A stretch of 64,000 nucleotides of DNA. Origin: Echinarachnius parma (Eukaryota; Echinodermata; Echinoidea; Clypeasteroida; Echinarachniidae). The DNA is taken from the NCBI GenBank assembly GCA_037951105.1, contig JBAMJV010007478.1:1-64000 (forward strand), read 5' to 3'. Under the pieces are notes generated by a model. That model worked only from the letters and a program-made list of their open reading frames with translations. It did no database searches and was not told the origin of the DNA. Position 1 is the first letter of the stretch; every line of letters starts with the position of its first letter. The position numbers were made by a program, and so were the translations under genes. This document shows positions 11,128 through 22,612 of this stretch, piece after piece.

Positions 11128-12562
11128 GTAAGTTATGCACAATACCATCTACATAACATTCCTTTATTTTTATATCAAGATTCCACATTATATGCTTTTA
11201 AAGCTAAATAACAGTATTGGAACAACATATTGAAATTAACACTTTTATTACCTACCATGTGTTAGAATAATATAATTCATAATCATGTTAATGTAAAGAT
11301 TTTATAAAAAATGCTTTGAAATAGACTGAATTATGAGCAATAGAACCAAACACAATAATATTTAGCACCTACACTTGAAATTCAACTGCATGTACGCTTA
11401 GTGCAAAAGCTGCAGTTACGCGGCTTGCGGGCTGTTTTTGCGTTAGCGTGCTTCACTCTATCAGCGCGGCTGAGAAGGGTGAACAAGAGGTGATTTTTGA
11501 AATATTTTTAAAATGTTTTTATTGAAGAAAATCAGTACAAAATCACAATATTTACATGTAATTATTCATTTGAAAAACAAATTTACAAAATCAAGTGAAC
11601 ACAATTGAATAAAAAAATAAAATAAAAAGGCAGCATCCAAATACAACGAGACAACCAAAGGGAACAAGAATGGCAGGTCCTTACTCCCTCCGAGAGACAA
11701 CACGACCCCGCGGTCAAACGAGCGAAAACCCCGCCAGGTCAGGGGCCAGAGGAGAGGGGACAGACTTCATTATGTGCTTGATCGGTGTTTCACCCCAGAT
11801 TGTCTAAATTAGTACACGTCATCCAAGTCATAATCATACCTTCATTGATTCATTCATTCATTCACAACAGAGTTATTTCATGCAATACACATACATACAT
11901 TATAACAAAATGAAAATGAAGCCTGTTCCCAATACCAAACAGGAACCCAAACCCAGCGGAGCAGTCAACCGCGCAACCGGCGAGAGCATGCTGAAGCCCA
12001 GGGAGAGTAACGCCCGCCACAATATCAACAAGTAGGATATAGGTCACCCAAGGTGTCTCTGTATAGCATAAATAATACTTATTGCGTTGTATACATACAT
12101 ACACAATAGTCTTTTTTCTTTTACTTAATACATGTTATGAAAGGCAGCATACAAAATATTTACAATGTAATACTGTAGAAAGTATATGAGTAAATCAAGT
12201 AATAATTGGCCCTTGCATTTAAAATCACTAAAATAATACTTCTTGAAATCCTACTTATTAAACAATAAATAAATACAAATCAGGAAGGTAGTCAGTTTGA
12301 TTAATTTCCTTCAGTAATCCCCAGTGATTTATTACAAACATGAATAATAAAGGGATAAACAAGTGTATATTATAAAGGAAAACAATTATAAATACTAGTA
12401 CATATACCAATGGTCGGTTTTCCAATGAAACAATAATAATCATAATTTGACATACGCATTTAACATTCGACTTCCTAAGAGTTTCACTTTTCCATTTTGT
12501 TTATTAAAAAAAATAACTAAATGCCAGTGTAAAAAATTAAATAATATAACATCAATAACTAG

Positions 12563-14276
12563 TCAAATTTCAAATTTCCATTTCCGAAAATGAGTCGGAA
12601 GCTTGTTAGCTTTTTTGGCAATAGAATAATCCAAATACTTATTGATAGTAATGTATGCTTTATAGCCTTGAAAATTTGGTGTTTTATTTTGAAATTTACA
12701 AATATAAATATAATATTTTAATAAAAGAAACAAGTATGTAAGGAATTTATCAGAATCATAACCAAACATTTGTTCAAATGTAGAAACATCAATTGCTTAT
12801 TAATTTTCTGAATAATAACCCTCAACGTTTCATCCCAAAAGGGTTTTACAATAGGACATTCAATAAAGAGATGTGTTATAAGTTTCAGGGGCTGTCTTAC
12901 AGAAGGAACAATTGGGGGATTATTTTCTTTTAATCTCATACAAAAAATCATTCAAACCTATCGCTCTATGAAATAATTTGAAATAAAATGAACGAATACG
13001 TGTACTTATAGTGCATTTAAAATTATTTATATGAGTTTTTTCCCAATTCACCTGATCACAATCTTGAAGATCTTTCCCAAATATTATTAGTATTTCTGGA
13101 ACACATGGTTCTAACATGACACTATATGCATATTTTGGGATTTTCTGAGTTGTAAAAAGTTTAATTCTAATTTCATCAAATATTCTATCTGGGGTTAAGT
13201 CAGAGGAGACCAACCACTCATTTGGTATATTTTTCAATAAGAAATTGTATTTCCTCCTATCATGTGCAATAATATAGGTTTTCTCGGCCAGTTTTGTAAG
13301 CTTCTCATTCGTCATTGAATTTCGCGAAACTGAGCTGAAGGCTTGCAATTGTGGTTACATTTTGTACGATTTAGCTCTTCGGTCAAGTGATTTACCCCTT
13401 TTAGCATTCAATTTAAAGAACACGCTATTTGCATTCAATTTCGCCAACGGCTTTCACAGAAGGTGGTATTACGTATTCACAAATTCTCTGGCTTTAAATT
13501 GAATGACAATTTTACGAAATAGAAACACGTTTTAAATCGAATGCAAATAAAATGTTTTCGAATGATCGTTTTATGAATTCGAATGCTAAAAAACGAATAT
13601 GAACTGCAAATTACAGCTGCGGTGACAAAATCGGCGAAATTGAATGCACACAAAATGAATTCGTGTGGCCAACTTACGAAATTGACCGAAAAATCCTATA
13701 TTAAAATCAAGAATAAGCTCTTCAAACAATTTATGACCAGGATGGGGAGGGTTATGTAAATCACTAATATAAATAAATCCTCTATTTAACCAATCTTGGT
13801 ATAAAAAGTAGTTTTATTAAACCAAATACACTGACAAGAACCAATTGAAGAAAAGGCTCTATTAAAGTCAATTTTAGCAAAATTCTCTCTAAATATATAC
13901 CATGTTCCGAGGGATTCTGCTTATTGACTTGAGGTTAATTTATTCCAAATATTATCAGGAGCATAAGATATTCATAACATATTTTTTTATCACTAAATCT
14001 ATTCAAAATAGAAATTTCAACCAACTTCCACAAACTTTCATTGTTATCATCAAGAAGCATTTTGACCCATGACATTTTTTGTGCAACAGAAAAAGTATAT
14101 GGGTCAATCATTCGTAAACCACCCACATAAAAATCATAACACATGAGTTGTCTTTTGACCCTATCATTGCCACCACTCCATATACATTTAAACAATATTG
14201 TATTTAATTGTGTAAACAATTTATTTTGTATTTTAATACATAAAACAGAGAAGAAGTGAAGGGGCTGAGGCAACAA
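12563..14276 (-). pseudogene. LINE ORF2 C-terminal part, fragments
   Basis: The frame 14276-13935 has IWSGGNDRVKRQLMCYDF and GGLRMIDP, a conserved block downstream of the reverse transcriptase in L1/Tx1 proteins. Frames 13348-12920 and 12951-12563 continue the C-terminal region with LITHLFIECPIVKPFWDE. About 350 bases (13350-13700) of A/T-rich sequence with repeated GAATGCAAAT/ATTTGCATTC-like words separate them and probably were inserted. Confidence 0.6.
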
Positions 14277-14446
14277 TAGGGTCTTTATGACACAGATCTT
14301 CCCGACCAGGGATAAATTTCTTACACGCCAGCAATTTAGGGTATTTTCAATGGATTTAAGCTTTGTCTTATGATTAAGTTCATATAACTAACTAATATTC
14401 AAAGAAAAATGAATGTCTAAAGTTTTACAAGTAAAATTATTCCACT

Positions 14447-15882
14447 TCAAACCTTAAAAAAAAAATGGAAATAAGTGAAAACCCTTCTTGGGTCCAATCC
14501 ATATTGCTTCTGATTTAGAAATATTAAGCTTACAACCAGAGCTTTCAGAAATAAGGATTTGAAAGATTTATTGGATCCATCAATAAAACAAGTAGAGTCA
14601 TCTGCTAATAAAGTAATTTTCAAGTCATTCTTTTCAAGTGGGATACTCTTGATATCAGGGTTTTGTCTAATAGCAAGAGCCATAGCAGTTTCAATAACTA
14701 ATCAAAACAAATATGGTGATATTGGACACCCTTGAAAATACCTCTTTCCATATCAATTGGTTTGGTCAAACTTCAATAATTAGATACATAACCTTTTCTA
14801 CCAGAATAAAATACTTTAATCCAATTAATAAATGTATCGCCAAAATTAAAATGTGTTAGTACACGAAGAAGAAACTCGTGCGAAACACTATCAAAGGCTT
14901 TTTTAATGTCCAAGAGGAGGATTGCACCAGGAATATTATTTAATTCTGTATATTCAATTATATCATTAATCAACCGAATATTGTTCGCAATATTCCTACC
15001 CTTAAAAAAACCAGACTGGTCGAGGTGAATCAATTGTAAAAGACATTTTTTCAAGCGATTTGCTAAAGTTTTGGCTAAAATTGTATAATCTACTGTTAAA
15101 AGGGATATAGGTCTAATATTTTTCAAATAAAAAATGTCTCTATCTTTTTTAGGGATCAAAGTTATAACCCCATTTCTTTGAGAAGATGACATTTATTTAG
15201 CCCATTCTGCAAAGAAAAATTAACTGAATTTACAAGCATATCACAGAGGTCTTTCCAACATACAATATAGAATTCTACAGGCAAGCCATCCAGACCTGGT
15301 GATTTATTATGTCTCATTGAAGTAAGTGTCTTATAAAATTCCTGTTTAGAAATAGGTTTTTCAAGAAAATTCTTATCAACCTCATTTAATTGAGGGATTT
15401 CAACAGAGTCCAACAAATTATCCATTATACTCTCTAAATTATTACCATCACATTGCTTCCTATACATGGCTTTATAAAATTAATGAATTTCTTCCAGGAT
15501 CGAGTGCTGATTTACAATAATATCATTGTTCTCATTTTTAATCTAAAATTTTTGTCTTCTCTCCAGTTCTTTTTTCTAAGTTACAAAAATATCTAGAGCT
15601 TTTTTCTCCTTCTTCGGCCCAACGAATTCGTGAGCGAATAATTAAACCTTGGGTTTCTTCATCTAAGATATGATTTAAAGCTTGGAGTAAAACGTCCTTT
15701 TCATTGAGAAGCTCATTATTATGTAAATCAGCACTTATTTCTTTTTCTACCTCTTCTAATTCTTTCAACAATTGTTTTTTAGCAAAATTCTTTTTGTTTC
15801 TCTTTGCATGCACAATATTCTTTACAGGTACCAGTAATTGTGCATTTAAGAGAGTCCCATAAAATATTAGGATTACAATCAC
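14447..15882 (-). pseudogene. LINE ORF2 reverse transcriptase, broken
   Basis: Minus-strand frames 15882-15538 (charged linker), 15467-15162 (NKSPGLDGLPVEFYIVCWKD), 15192-14773 (GVITLIPKKD, IRPISLLTVDYTILAK, LLLDIKKAFDSVSHEFLL) and 14683-14447 (ITLLADDSTCFIDGS). Motif A keeps its Asp and motif C reads LADD instead of the usual YADD or FADD. Frame changes occur near 15180, 14770 and 14690. The family is the same as the LINE at 891-5180, but the two copies are clearly different lineages. Confidence 0.8.
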
Positions 15883-15967
15883 TCTCTGAATGAATTAATT
15901 TAAATTCTTCTATCTTTTCCTTAACAATTTTAATAAAATCTACATCATTATGCAAATACTTCCAATT

Positions 15968-17488
15968 TCAATTCCAAAATCCTGGACCCCTTATTGGTTG
16001 AACACCTTTAAAGTTTAATGTAACAAGAGAATGATCAGACTGAATTCCTGGCAATATTTTTGATTGTAACCAATTAGTAACACAATTGTCTGAAACAAGA
16101 ATAAAATCAAGTCTAGACAGCACTTTGGGTTTTTTCTGATGTCTTGTATATTGCTTGAGGTTTGGGTGAAAACTGCGCCAAATGTCACAAAGATTAAATT
16201 CTTCCATTAATGTTATCAGCATTTCACTTGCTCTAATGTTTGAGTGAATGTCCCTGCCCCCTTAAAGGAGGGGGAAAATCCCGGCTTTGATTCAGGTTCA
16301 TAGCTTTAAATATGTGCCTTTATTGATATACCACACTCTTTTTTTCAAAGAAATCTTTAAGTTGGGAAAAAAAGGTAAATTTCATGCAACTTTTTTGCTT
16401 TATTTCGCATCGGCGTTCCATGCTCCTAAAAAAAGACATTTATAGCAGAGCGGGAATGTGCGCACGTGTCACCCGATTCATGACATCACATGCAGACCGC
16501 AACGCGGAGGAATGTGCATTGTTTACATGCAGAGCCTATGACTTGCTTGTAAAACAAACTCGTTTTTGCTTGTAAATTGAGGTTTTACTGAAAATGCTTA
16601 AGACTTGCTAAGAAATGAATTGTAGCAGGATGCAGCTACACATCTGAGTGTATATCGTCCATGATATAAACCTGAACAAATGTTTGCAAATATTGAAACA
16701 AATGGAAATAATATCTCTGTGTCAACGTGAGTATTGCACTCAGCGTGTACGTCTATGACCGAGCTAAACTGCGATTGCCTGCAGGTGACGTCACAAAGAT
16801 GACGTCATTTTTTGTTCGCCCGGGACTCAGTTTTTTTACGGGGGTTCCGAAAGTGAATTTACAAGTAGATTTTTTTTATTTTACCGGGTTTTCCCACGAG
16901 GAAAATAATATTTTTCTCGTGGGAAAACTGATACTAATACAAACATATTATGTTTGTATTAGTAATCTTCATGAAAATCTACCTTAGATACAGTAAAACC
17001 CAATTTTGAGGCAGTTTTCTTGTCACCATACCTTTAATGATCGAAGGGACCTAAAACACTATTAAAATCACCAGCACATAAAATAGAAGTATAATTAAAT
17101 TGTTTTACTTTACTAAAAATGTCAAGAAAGAAATTGGGGTCATCATTATTTGGACCATAAAGATAAATAACAAATTAAGGGTACATCATTAATACTGGCA
17201 GATATTATCAAATATCTCCCATTACTATCAATATACAATGAATTACAAACCATTGACACATGATCGCGAATTAAAATGGCTACTCCTCTACTATTTGACT
17301 GTATGACTAGAAAACCATGCCTTTTCACCCCATTGTTGTTTCCATAAATGTTCATCTAATTTAGAGGAGTTGGTTTCTTGAAGAAAGATTATATCACTTT
17401 CAAGAGATCTTAAATAATGAAATACTTTACGTCTTATTACATAATCTTGAATACCCCTGCAATTAAAAGTAACTAATTTAAGATTCAT
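15968..17488 (-). pseudogene. LINE ORF2 endonuclease, split by an insertion
   Basis: The N-terminal half on the minus strand has FNCRGIQDYVIRRKVF, IIFLQETNSS and SRGVAILIRD (17488-17146), continuing in another frame into LYGPNNDDPNFFLDIF and CAGDFNSVLG (to about 17045). The frame then enters a TTAA-flanked insert and resumes at 16222 with FNLCDIWRSFHP, SRLDFILVSD and IQSDHSLV. Taken together these are all the expected catalytic motifs of an L1-type endonuclease. There is a frameshift near 17170 in addition to the insert, so no protein can be made. Confidence 0.75.
16262..17037. mobile_element. TTAA-flanked insert with internal hairpins
   Basis: 776 bp beginning TTAAAGGAGG and ending CCTTTAA, splitting the LINE endonuclease frame. 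TTAA at both ends is the target of piggyBac/Kolobok-type elements. Inside are two strong hairpins, TTTTCCCACGAG against CTCGTGGGAAAA (about 16890-16928) and TACTAATACAAACATA against TATGTTTGTATTAGTA (16931-16965). No transposase is seen. Confidence 0.65.
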
Positions 17489-18646
17489 ATTAGTAACATG
17501 GGGAATAACACTAACATAAAACTCTCAGAGAGCAATAAAGTAACAGAAATATATGGGAACAAATTACTGCCAACACAAGAAGATAAGATTCAATGAAGGT
17601 CAATACAAACACAAATAAAAGCTGCAACAAATTGGAAGCTGCATCAAAATTGAGAAAAAAAACATGATTGCAATAACAATAATTACAAGGCAAGCAAATA
17701 AGAGCGCAAGTGCACAAGGTAACACGGCCAGGGCTTCAAATCACAAAACAGCCCAGGCCAAGGGTGCACAAGCAAAAGCAAAACGCGCATCGTCGAGCCA
17801 AAATTCACACCATACAAAGGCTTTGTGACCCTATGTGGTATGATCACCTTCTTTGAAACTTAAAGTGTAATCTGGTAATGGTAAAATAACGAGTTAAAAA
17901 ATAAACGCATGTTTACACATATTTAAAGCATAGCAAAATTGTAATTTTCACAGTCTGTCTCTAAATCAGTTCGCTTTATATAATACAAAATCTTTCACTA
18001 AAAATGTATTCCTTTTAGACAACCTAAATTAAAATCAATCTAAAGAAATATTCTGTCTTTTGTTTTTCCATTCATTTAACAACAATAAAAAAAAAAAAAT
18101 CTTCAGGACTTTGTAAAATCATTACATTTCCCCGGCATTTTCCTTGTAGTTCTGTCCGGACACTAAATCAGCTGTAGTCTCCTTTCCAGGCCCAACCTAT
18201 TGTTGTTTGCCTTTATTTAACTGGACTATGAGTTAGCTGTAATCTCCTTCCTATACCTATAGCTTAATCGTTGTAGCAAAGTTAAAGTGATACCTGTAAA
18301 GTGTCAGATATTGCACAAAATGACATTTGAGACTTCAATCCTATATCAATATCATTGTAAAATGCAATTGAAAGATTTGTAAAAGTTTAAAAGAAAACGA
18401 ACACTGTTTACCTAGTGAAAAAACGAATATTGAGTTCATATTTTATCACCGAATACTGATGGTCTGCCATACATTTGTCGCAGTAATAATCATCCGTTTG
18501 AGATATTCGCACCCGTGTATGTTTACAGACGTAGTACAGAATTCATGGAATTTGCGCTCGCTGGGTTCAAAGTTCAATCTTCGGAATGTTCCCACGCGTG
18601 CTGCATCTGGACGCGTTTAGCTACGACTATTGTACTTTTTATCAAA

Positions 18647-19303
18647 ACCTTTTCAAATAATGATTTTCAATGATAATTATCTTCATACCAAAGGGACATT
18701 TGAAAAAATCTAACCCTATTTTATTCTTCTCTTACCATCAAATTTTCAATCAATGCATAATTCCGGTACTATCCTACGGGGCAGAGACTTGGGCAACAAC
18801 TAAGAAATTGGAAAAGAAGCTTAGAGTCACAGAAAGAGCAATGGAGAGGATTATGGTAGGAGTTACAAGAAGAGACAAGGTCAGAAATGAGGACTTAAGA
18901 AAGAAAACAAATGCCAGGGATATCATACAGGAAATAAAAACAAAGAAATGGAGATGGGAAGGCCACCTTGCAAGACGTAAAGATAATAGATGGACACATA
19001 ATATAACTAACTGGACACCAATAACACACACCAGACGAAGAGGCAGACAGAGTAGACGTTGGATGGATGACATTAAAGAATTTGGGGGTGTTACATGGAT
19101 GCGACTAGCACAAGATAGAAGAAGATGGAATGGTGATTAAGAGGCCTTCCTTCTGCAGTGGAGAGACATAGGCTAGATAGATAGATAGATAGATCAAAAC
19201 CGTTGATCAACGCTTTTCAAATAATGATTTTCAATGATAATTATCTTCATACCAAAGGGACATTTGAACAAATCTAACCCTATTTTATTCTTCTCTTACC
19301 ATA
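18647..19303 (+). mobile_element. 5'-truncated RTE LINE tail between duplications of about 95 bp
   Basis: The LINE piece spans about 18739-19192 and is flanked by nearly identical direct repeats at 18647-18738 and 19210-19303, both starting TTTTCAAATAATGATTTTCA and ending TTCTTCTCTTACCAT. The element ends in (TAGA)n at 19172-19194, the simple-repeat tail usual for RTE elements. This duplication is much longer than normal LINE target duplications. Confidence 0.75.
18739..19140 (+). pseudogene. RTE reverse transcriptase C-terminus, fragment
   Basis: The open frame reads VLSYGAETWATTKKLEKKLR, ERIMVGVTRRDKVRNEDLR, KWRWEGHLARRKDNRWT, RGRQSRRWMDDIKEFGGVTW and ends DRRRWNGD. This is the very conserved C-terminal segment of RTE-clade LINE polymerases (YGAETW, W-GH-AR and RGR-RRW-D blocks). 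The catalytic core is absent, as expected for a copy truncated at its 5' end. The upstream 20 or so residues of the open frame come from the flanking duplication, not from the element. Confidence 0.85.
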
Positions 19304-19726
19304 AGCTAAACAACACGGCAGAAGACAAACGAGGAAGCTCCAAGAATTGTTCGTGGAGTTAGACACTTTACAGGCATCACGTTAAACAATTGGCAGGTTT
19401 CTTTCCAGGCCTAGTATAATCTGTATTGTTAACTGCACTCCTCTGCCATCTTGACCACTGTCTGCTTGTACTTTGTAGTAAAACTAAAAAGAAAATCAGC
19501 TGTACATCATACCAAGCTGAGTACCAGGTATTACATTTAGAAAAAACGTGAATAAATAAACAATTGTTACCGATTCTCGTGGGAATCTGGCCCAGCTGGG
19601 TTCTTGCAACAAATTCACATTTAACAACAAACTGGATCGCTTTCTAGTTTTCAGCAAAAATCTTTAGGAAAACTCCTTTCCAATTACAGGAACAGCTTAA
19701 ATCATGTTGTAGCCTGGTTTGTACAT

Positions 19727-20315
19727 TCAGGAAGCTGTTATCACTTTTACAGCCTCATCCCTGGAGCACAATCTATCTGGGAAAGCAAAAAATGGGCGGT
19801 TGCCTTCCTCCTTAAGACGACGAAGCATCTGGGATTTCTTTTTGCGGAGCTGGATGATTCTCCTGGACAAATCTTCAGCAACATAGGTGGGCCGTTCGCG
19901 ATACATGGACTTTGTGCTCTTCAGTTGTTCTATTGCAGCCTTCCTCACTCTCTCCCTCACAACAAAGCTGCTAAATGAAATGTGGATCCTCCTTGGTGGT
20001 GCTGGACGAGATGCATCCTTCTTCGGTGGCTGTAGGAAAGTTGGTGTGCGATGGCATATTTCTATGCCCTTTATGTCCTCCTCCCGACAAACAAAATGAA
20101 AGAAATCACTTACTGTTTTGTAGCAATCTTCCTTGACCATCTCCCCAATGCCGAAGAGAACTTAGTTATTTCGCCTAGAGCGATTCTCTATGTCATCCAA
20201 CTTGATTTCAAGTTTTTCATTTTCTAGCTTCAGGTTTTTGACAGTGTCTTGTAGCTGTGCAATGTAAAAATTGACACCTTCGAGAGCTTCGTCGTGTTCA
20301 GATACTTTCCTGGGT
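19727..20315 (-). pseudogene. LINE ORF1-like protein, main part
   Basis: On the minus strand: a coiled-coil-like stretch (about 20280-20165; YIAQLQDTVKNLKLENEKLE, then DDIENRSRRNN), a stop, then the frame 20140-19727 with HRTPTF, RRIHISFSSFVVRERVRKAA and RPTYVAEDLSRRI. A coiled coil followed by ENRSRRNN and an RRM-like IHI-FSSF-VRE block is the layout of L1/CR1-type ORF1 nucleic-acid chaperones. It is interrupted by a stop near 20167 and separated from a possible N-terminal piece at 21352 by another retroelement. Confidence 0.6.
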
Positions 20316-20319
20316 TTTT

Positions 20320-21250
20320 TGTATTTATTTATTTATTTATTACGGTATATAAAAGACTGAACAAAAAGTCCATGGACTAAAACAGTTCAGTTTACATGAA
20401 TGATTACATACATAATTAAAATACACATTATACAAAATCATAAGTTACAACAAACAAAAACTAATGGACTTTAAGTATAAAGATAAGATTATTGCGTTAA
20501 CAAACAATTATACTAATTAACGACCAAATTAATGACCTAAAAACGAAAATTATGTGCAATATAAGTCTATCCAATAATGTAACAGTGGAGTGTAAGAAAT
20601 AGGACTATAGGTTGAAGACATCATATTAATAGAAAAACAAGTTGCATACAGGTCATATATTATATTACATTATCATATCAAGTTATTACAAGTTTTGATT
20701 GATTGTGTGAATCATAGATGGTATAGCGGACATTTTGTATCGTTGTGTTCGAGTTTGAGGTACATTCAAGTGATTAGAGTTCCGAAGAGCTCTACCAGAA
20801 GTGTTCTGCCGAGTATCAGGCAAGAAGTGGCGATGGCGTTGGGAATCGAGCAGGGATTTGGCAAATCTGGTAATGATCGTGCTCCGTCTGTCGACAAGAG
20901 TATCAACTTGGAATGTTGCGCAGAGTTGATCATATGGCAGCAAATCTGGGTAGGCGATCATGCGAAGAGCCCTCTTCTGAACGCGTTCCAAGCATATCTC
21001 CTGGTCTTGTGTGATGCTGGAGGCCCAGACTGGCGCACCATATTCAAGCATGGGAAGTATGTACATCTTGTACACTGTGACGAGGTCCGGTTTAGGTACA
21101 CCATTTCGTTTCAGCTTTGTGAGGATGTACAGTCGTCTTGAGGCATTCGTGATAAGACGACCAACATGTTCATCCCAACGAAGATCGTTCTGTATGATGA
21201 CGCCAAGAAGATTCATGGAGGAAACCACTTCTAACTGGAGTGGTAATGTC
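20320..21250 (-). mobile_element. CR1/L2-like LINE 3' fragment inserted in the ORF1-like gene
   Basis: The minus-strand frame 21252-20686 is a reverse transcriptase C-terminus: LEVVSSMNLLGVIIQNDLRW, KLKRNGVPKPDLVTVYKMYI, LPMLEYGAPVWASS, LERVQKRALRMI. This VWASS/RVQKRALR type is common in CR1, L2 and related clades. The 3' end is an (AAAT)n-type tail (complement of 20323-20341). The 20340-20685 stretch is its 3' UTR. The fragment separates MPVDAPPMWFTTFFADFEKR (21352-21250) from the ORF1-like coiled coil, so it probably landed inside that gene. Confidence 0.7.
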
Positions 21251-21639
21251 ACCCAGTTGTTTGTCCAACAAGTGCTCTATTCTTGCATCCGTACGCTTCT
21301 CAAAATCGGCAAAGAAAGTCGTAAACCACATGGGAGGAGCATCCACTGGCATGTGTAGCTTCTCACAGCGGTCGCTGGCTGTTCGTCGCCGGGGAGCGTC
21401 GGGTTAGCAGCGTCAACGTGCATGGAGTTCGCTGAGTCGAGCGAAGCCGTTCTCTATTTTTGGGGGCAGGGAGAACCCAAGGGAGAATCAGATGATTTCT
21501 CCATTCTTGCAATAATCAGAACACAGTCACAGAATCAATGTTTGCACAAGTTCATATACACCAATTTACCACTTGGCTCGACGTCTCGGATCACGCGCGG
21601 TCCCAATTGCGGACATGACGATCTCAAGAGGTGAAATAT

Positions 21640-22191
21640 TTAAAGGGGTAGTTTAGTTTTGGTAGAGAGGGCGCTGCACATCGCAATTTTTTTGTGAGGT
21701 AATTAAAAACTGAGTGTCAAATTTGAGAGAACATGCAATTTTAATGGCAGAATAAACTTTATTTGGTCGAAATCGGCCCACAAACGGCTGAAATATCAAT
21801 AAATGTATCTGATCTTATAATTATTTGGGGCCCAAATAATTAACGGTTTTTTCAAAAAATTCAAAAAATGCAAAAAATGCTTCCACTTTCTCAAAAAATT
21901 TCGAAAGTGTTATTTAAGTAGTTGTTGATGTTCTCTCTATAAAATCAGTCTGGTAATAAAACATCACATGCATTATTGTCTATGGAAAATGGTTGAAACT
22001 GACGCCTTTAAAAAAGCGCCCTCTCGTGATCAAAATGGCTCTTTTTGAATGATAACATGCTTTTTACTTAGTCATTTTGCAAGTTTGTATACTTTTCGAG
22101 CATAGTGGAGTTATTACTATTAGTTTTGAAGGTTATTGTCCAGGTTTGGTTACTAAAGTTCAGCCTTACCAAAACTAAAGTACCCCTTTAA
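21640..22191 (+). mobile_element. TTAA MITE, copy 1
   Basis: 552 bp. TTAA then AGGGGTAGTTTAGTTTTGGT at the left; the right end is the inverted form, ACCAAAACTAAAGTACCCCT then TTAA. Non-coding. Related copies lie at 27414, 30688, 33627 (partial), 52192, 56512 (partial) and 62891. Confidence 0.85.
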
Positions 22192-22379
22192 CTTTCCCAT
22201 GCTATTTGGCTTGACTTTCCTAGTAAATAATGCAACAAACTACTATATTTGCCATAAAAGAGATCTAGTAACTTTGTCGAAATCAAGAGTACTCATACAT
22301 TAGCTCTCCAGTGCTTCTCTCATACTTTGTTGTATTGGGATTACAAATAAAAGCATGGGACAGGTTTGGTTTTTGCATT

Positions 22380-22612
22380 TCCCTTTCGTTAAAAGGATAG
22401 TTACAATCTAAGTATTTTGAGTTTTGTCATAACTGTGTACAAAGTTAGTGCAATGGGTCTGCTTATAGCACTTTTCGCTCATTAATCGGCCAACATCAAT
22501 ACATTACACTTTCACACAATATGCTTAGTGGAGATATAAAATCACAGTAATACACATTTAATCAAGTTATCAACTATTCATCACTTTGTGCATAAGTCAA
22601 CAAAGTTACTAA
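22380..22612. repeat. Dispersed repeat, inverted copy near 63420
   Basis: The words GTACAAAGTTAGTGCAATGG and TTTTCGCTCATTAAT recur in reverse complement around 63545-63600. Boundaries are not resolved. Confidence 0.5.

Larger units (their letters stand above)
11505..17490 (-). mobile_element. Second degenerate L1/Tx1-like LINE
   Basis: Minus-strand element: endonuclease N-terminal half 17488-17045, its C-terminal half 16222-15968, linker 15882-15538, reverse transcriptase 15467-14447, thumb/connection 14276-13935, C-terminal parts 13348-12563. The 3' end is near 11505, where the complement of 11516-11524 reads CAATAAAAA. A TTAA element splits the endonuclease (16262-17037), and unrelated sequence at about 13350-13700 splits the 3' part. 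The 11520-12560 stretch would be 3' UTR. Confidence 0.75.
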
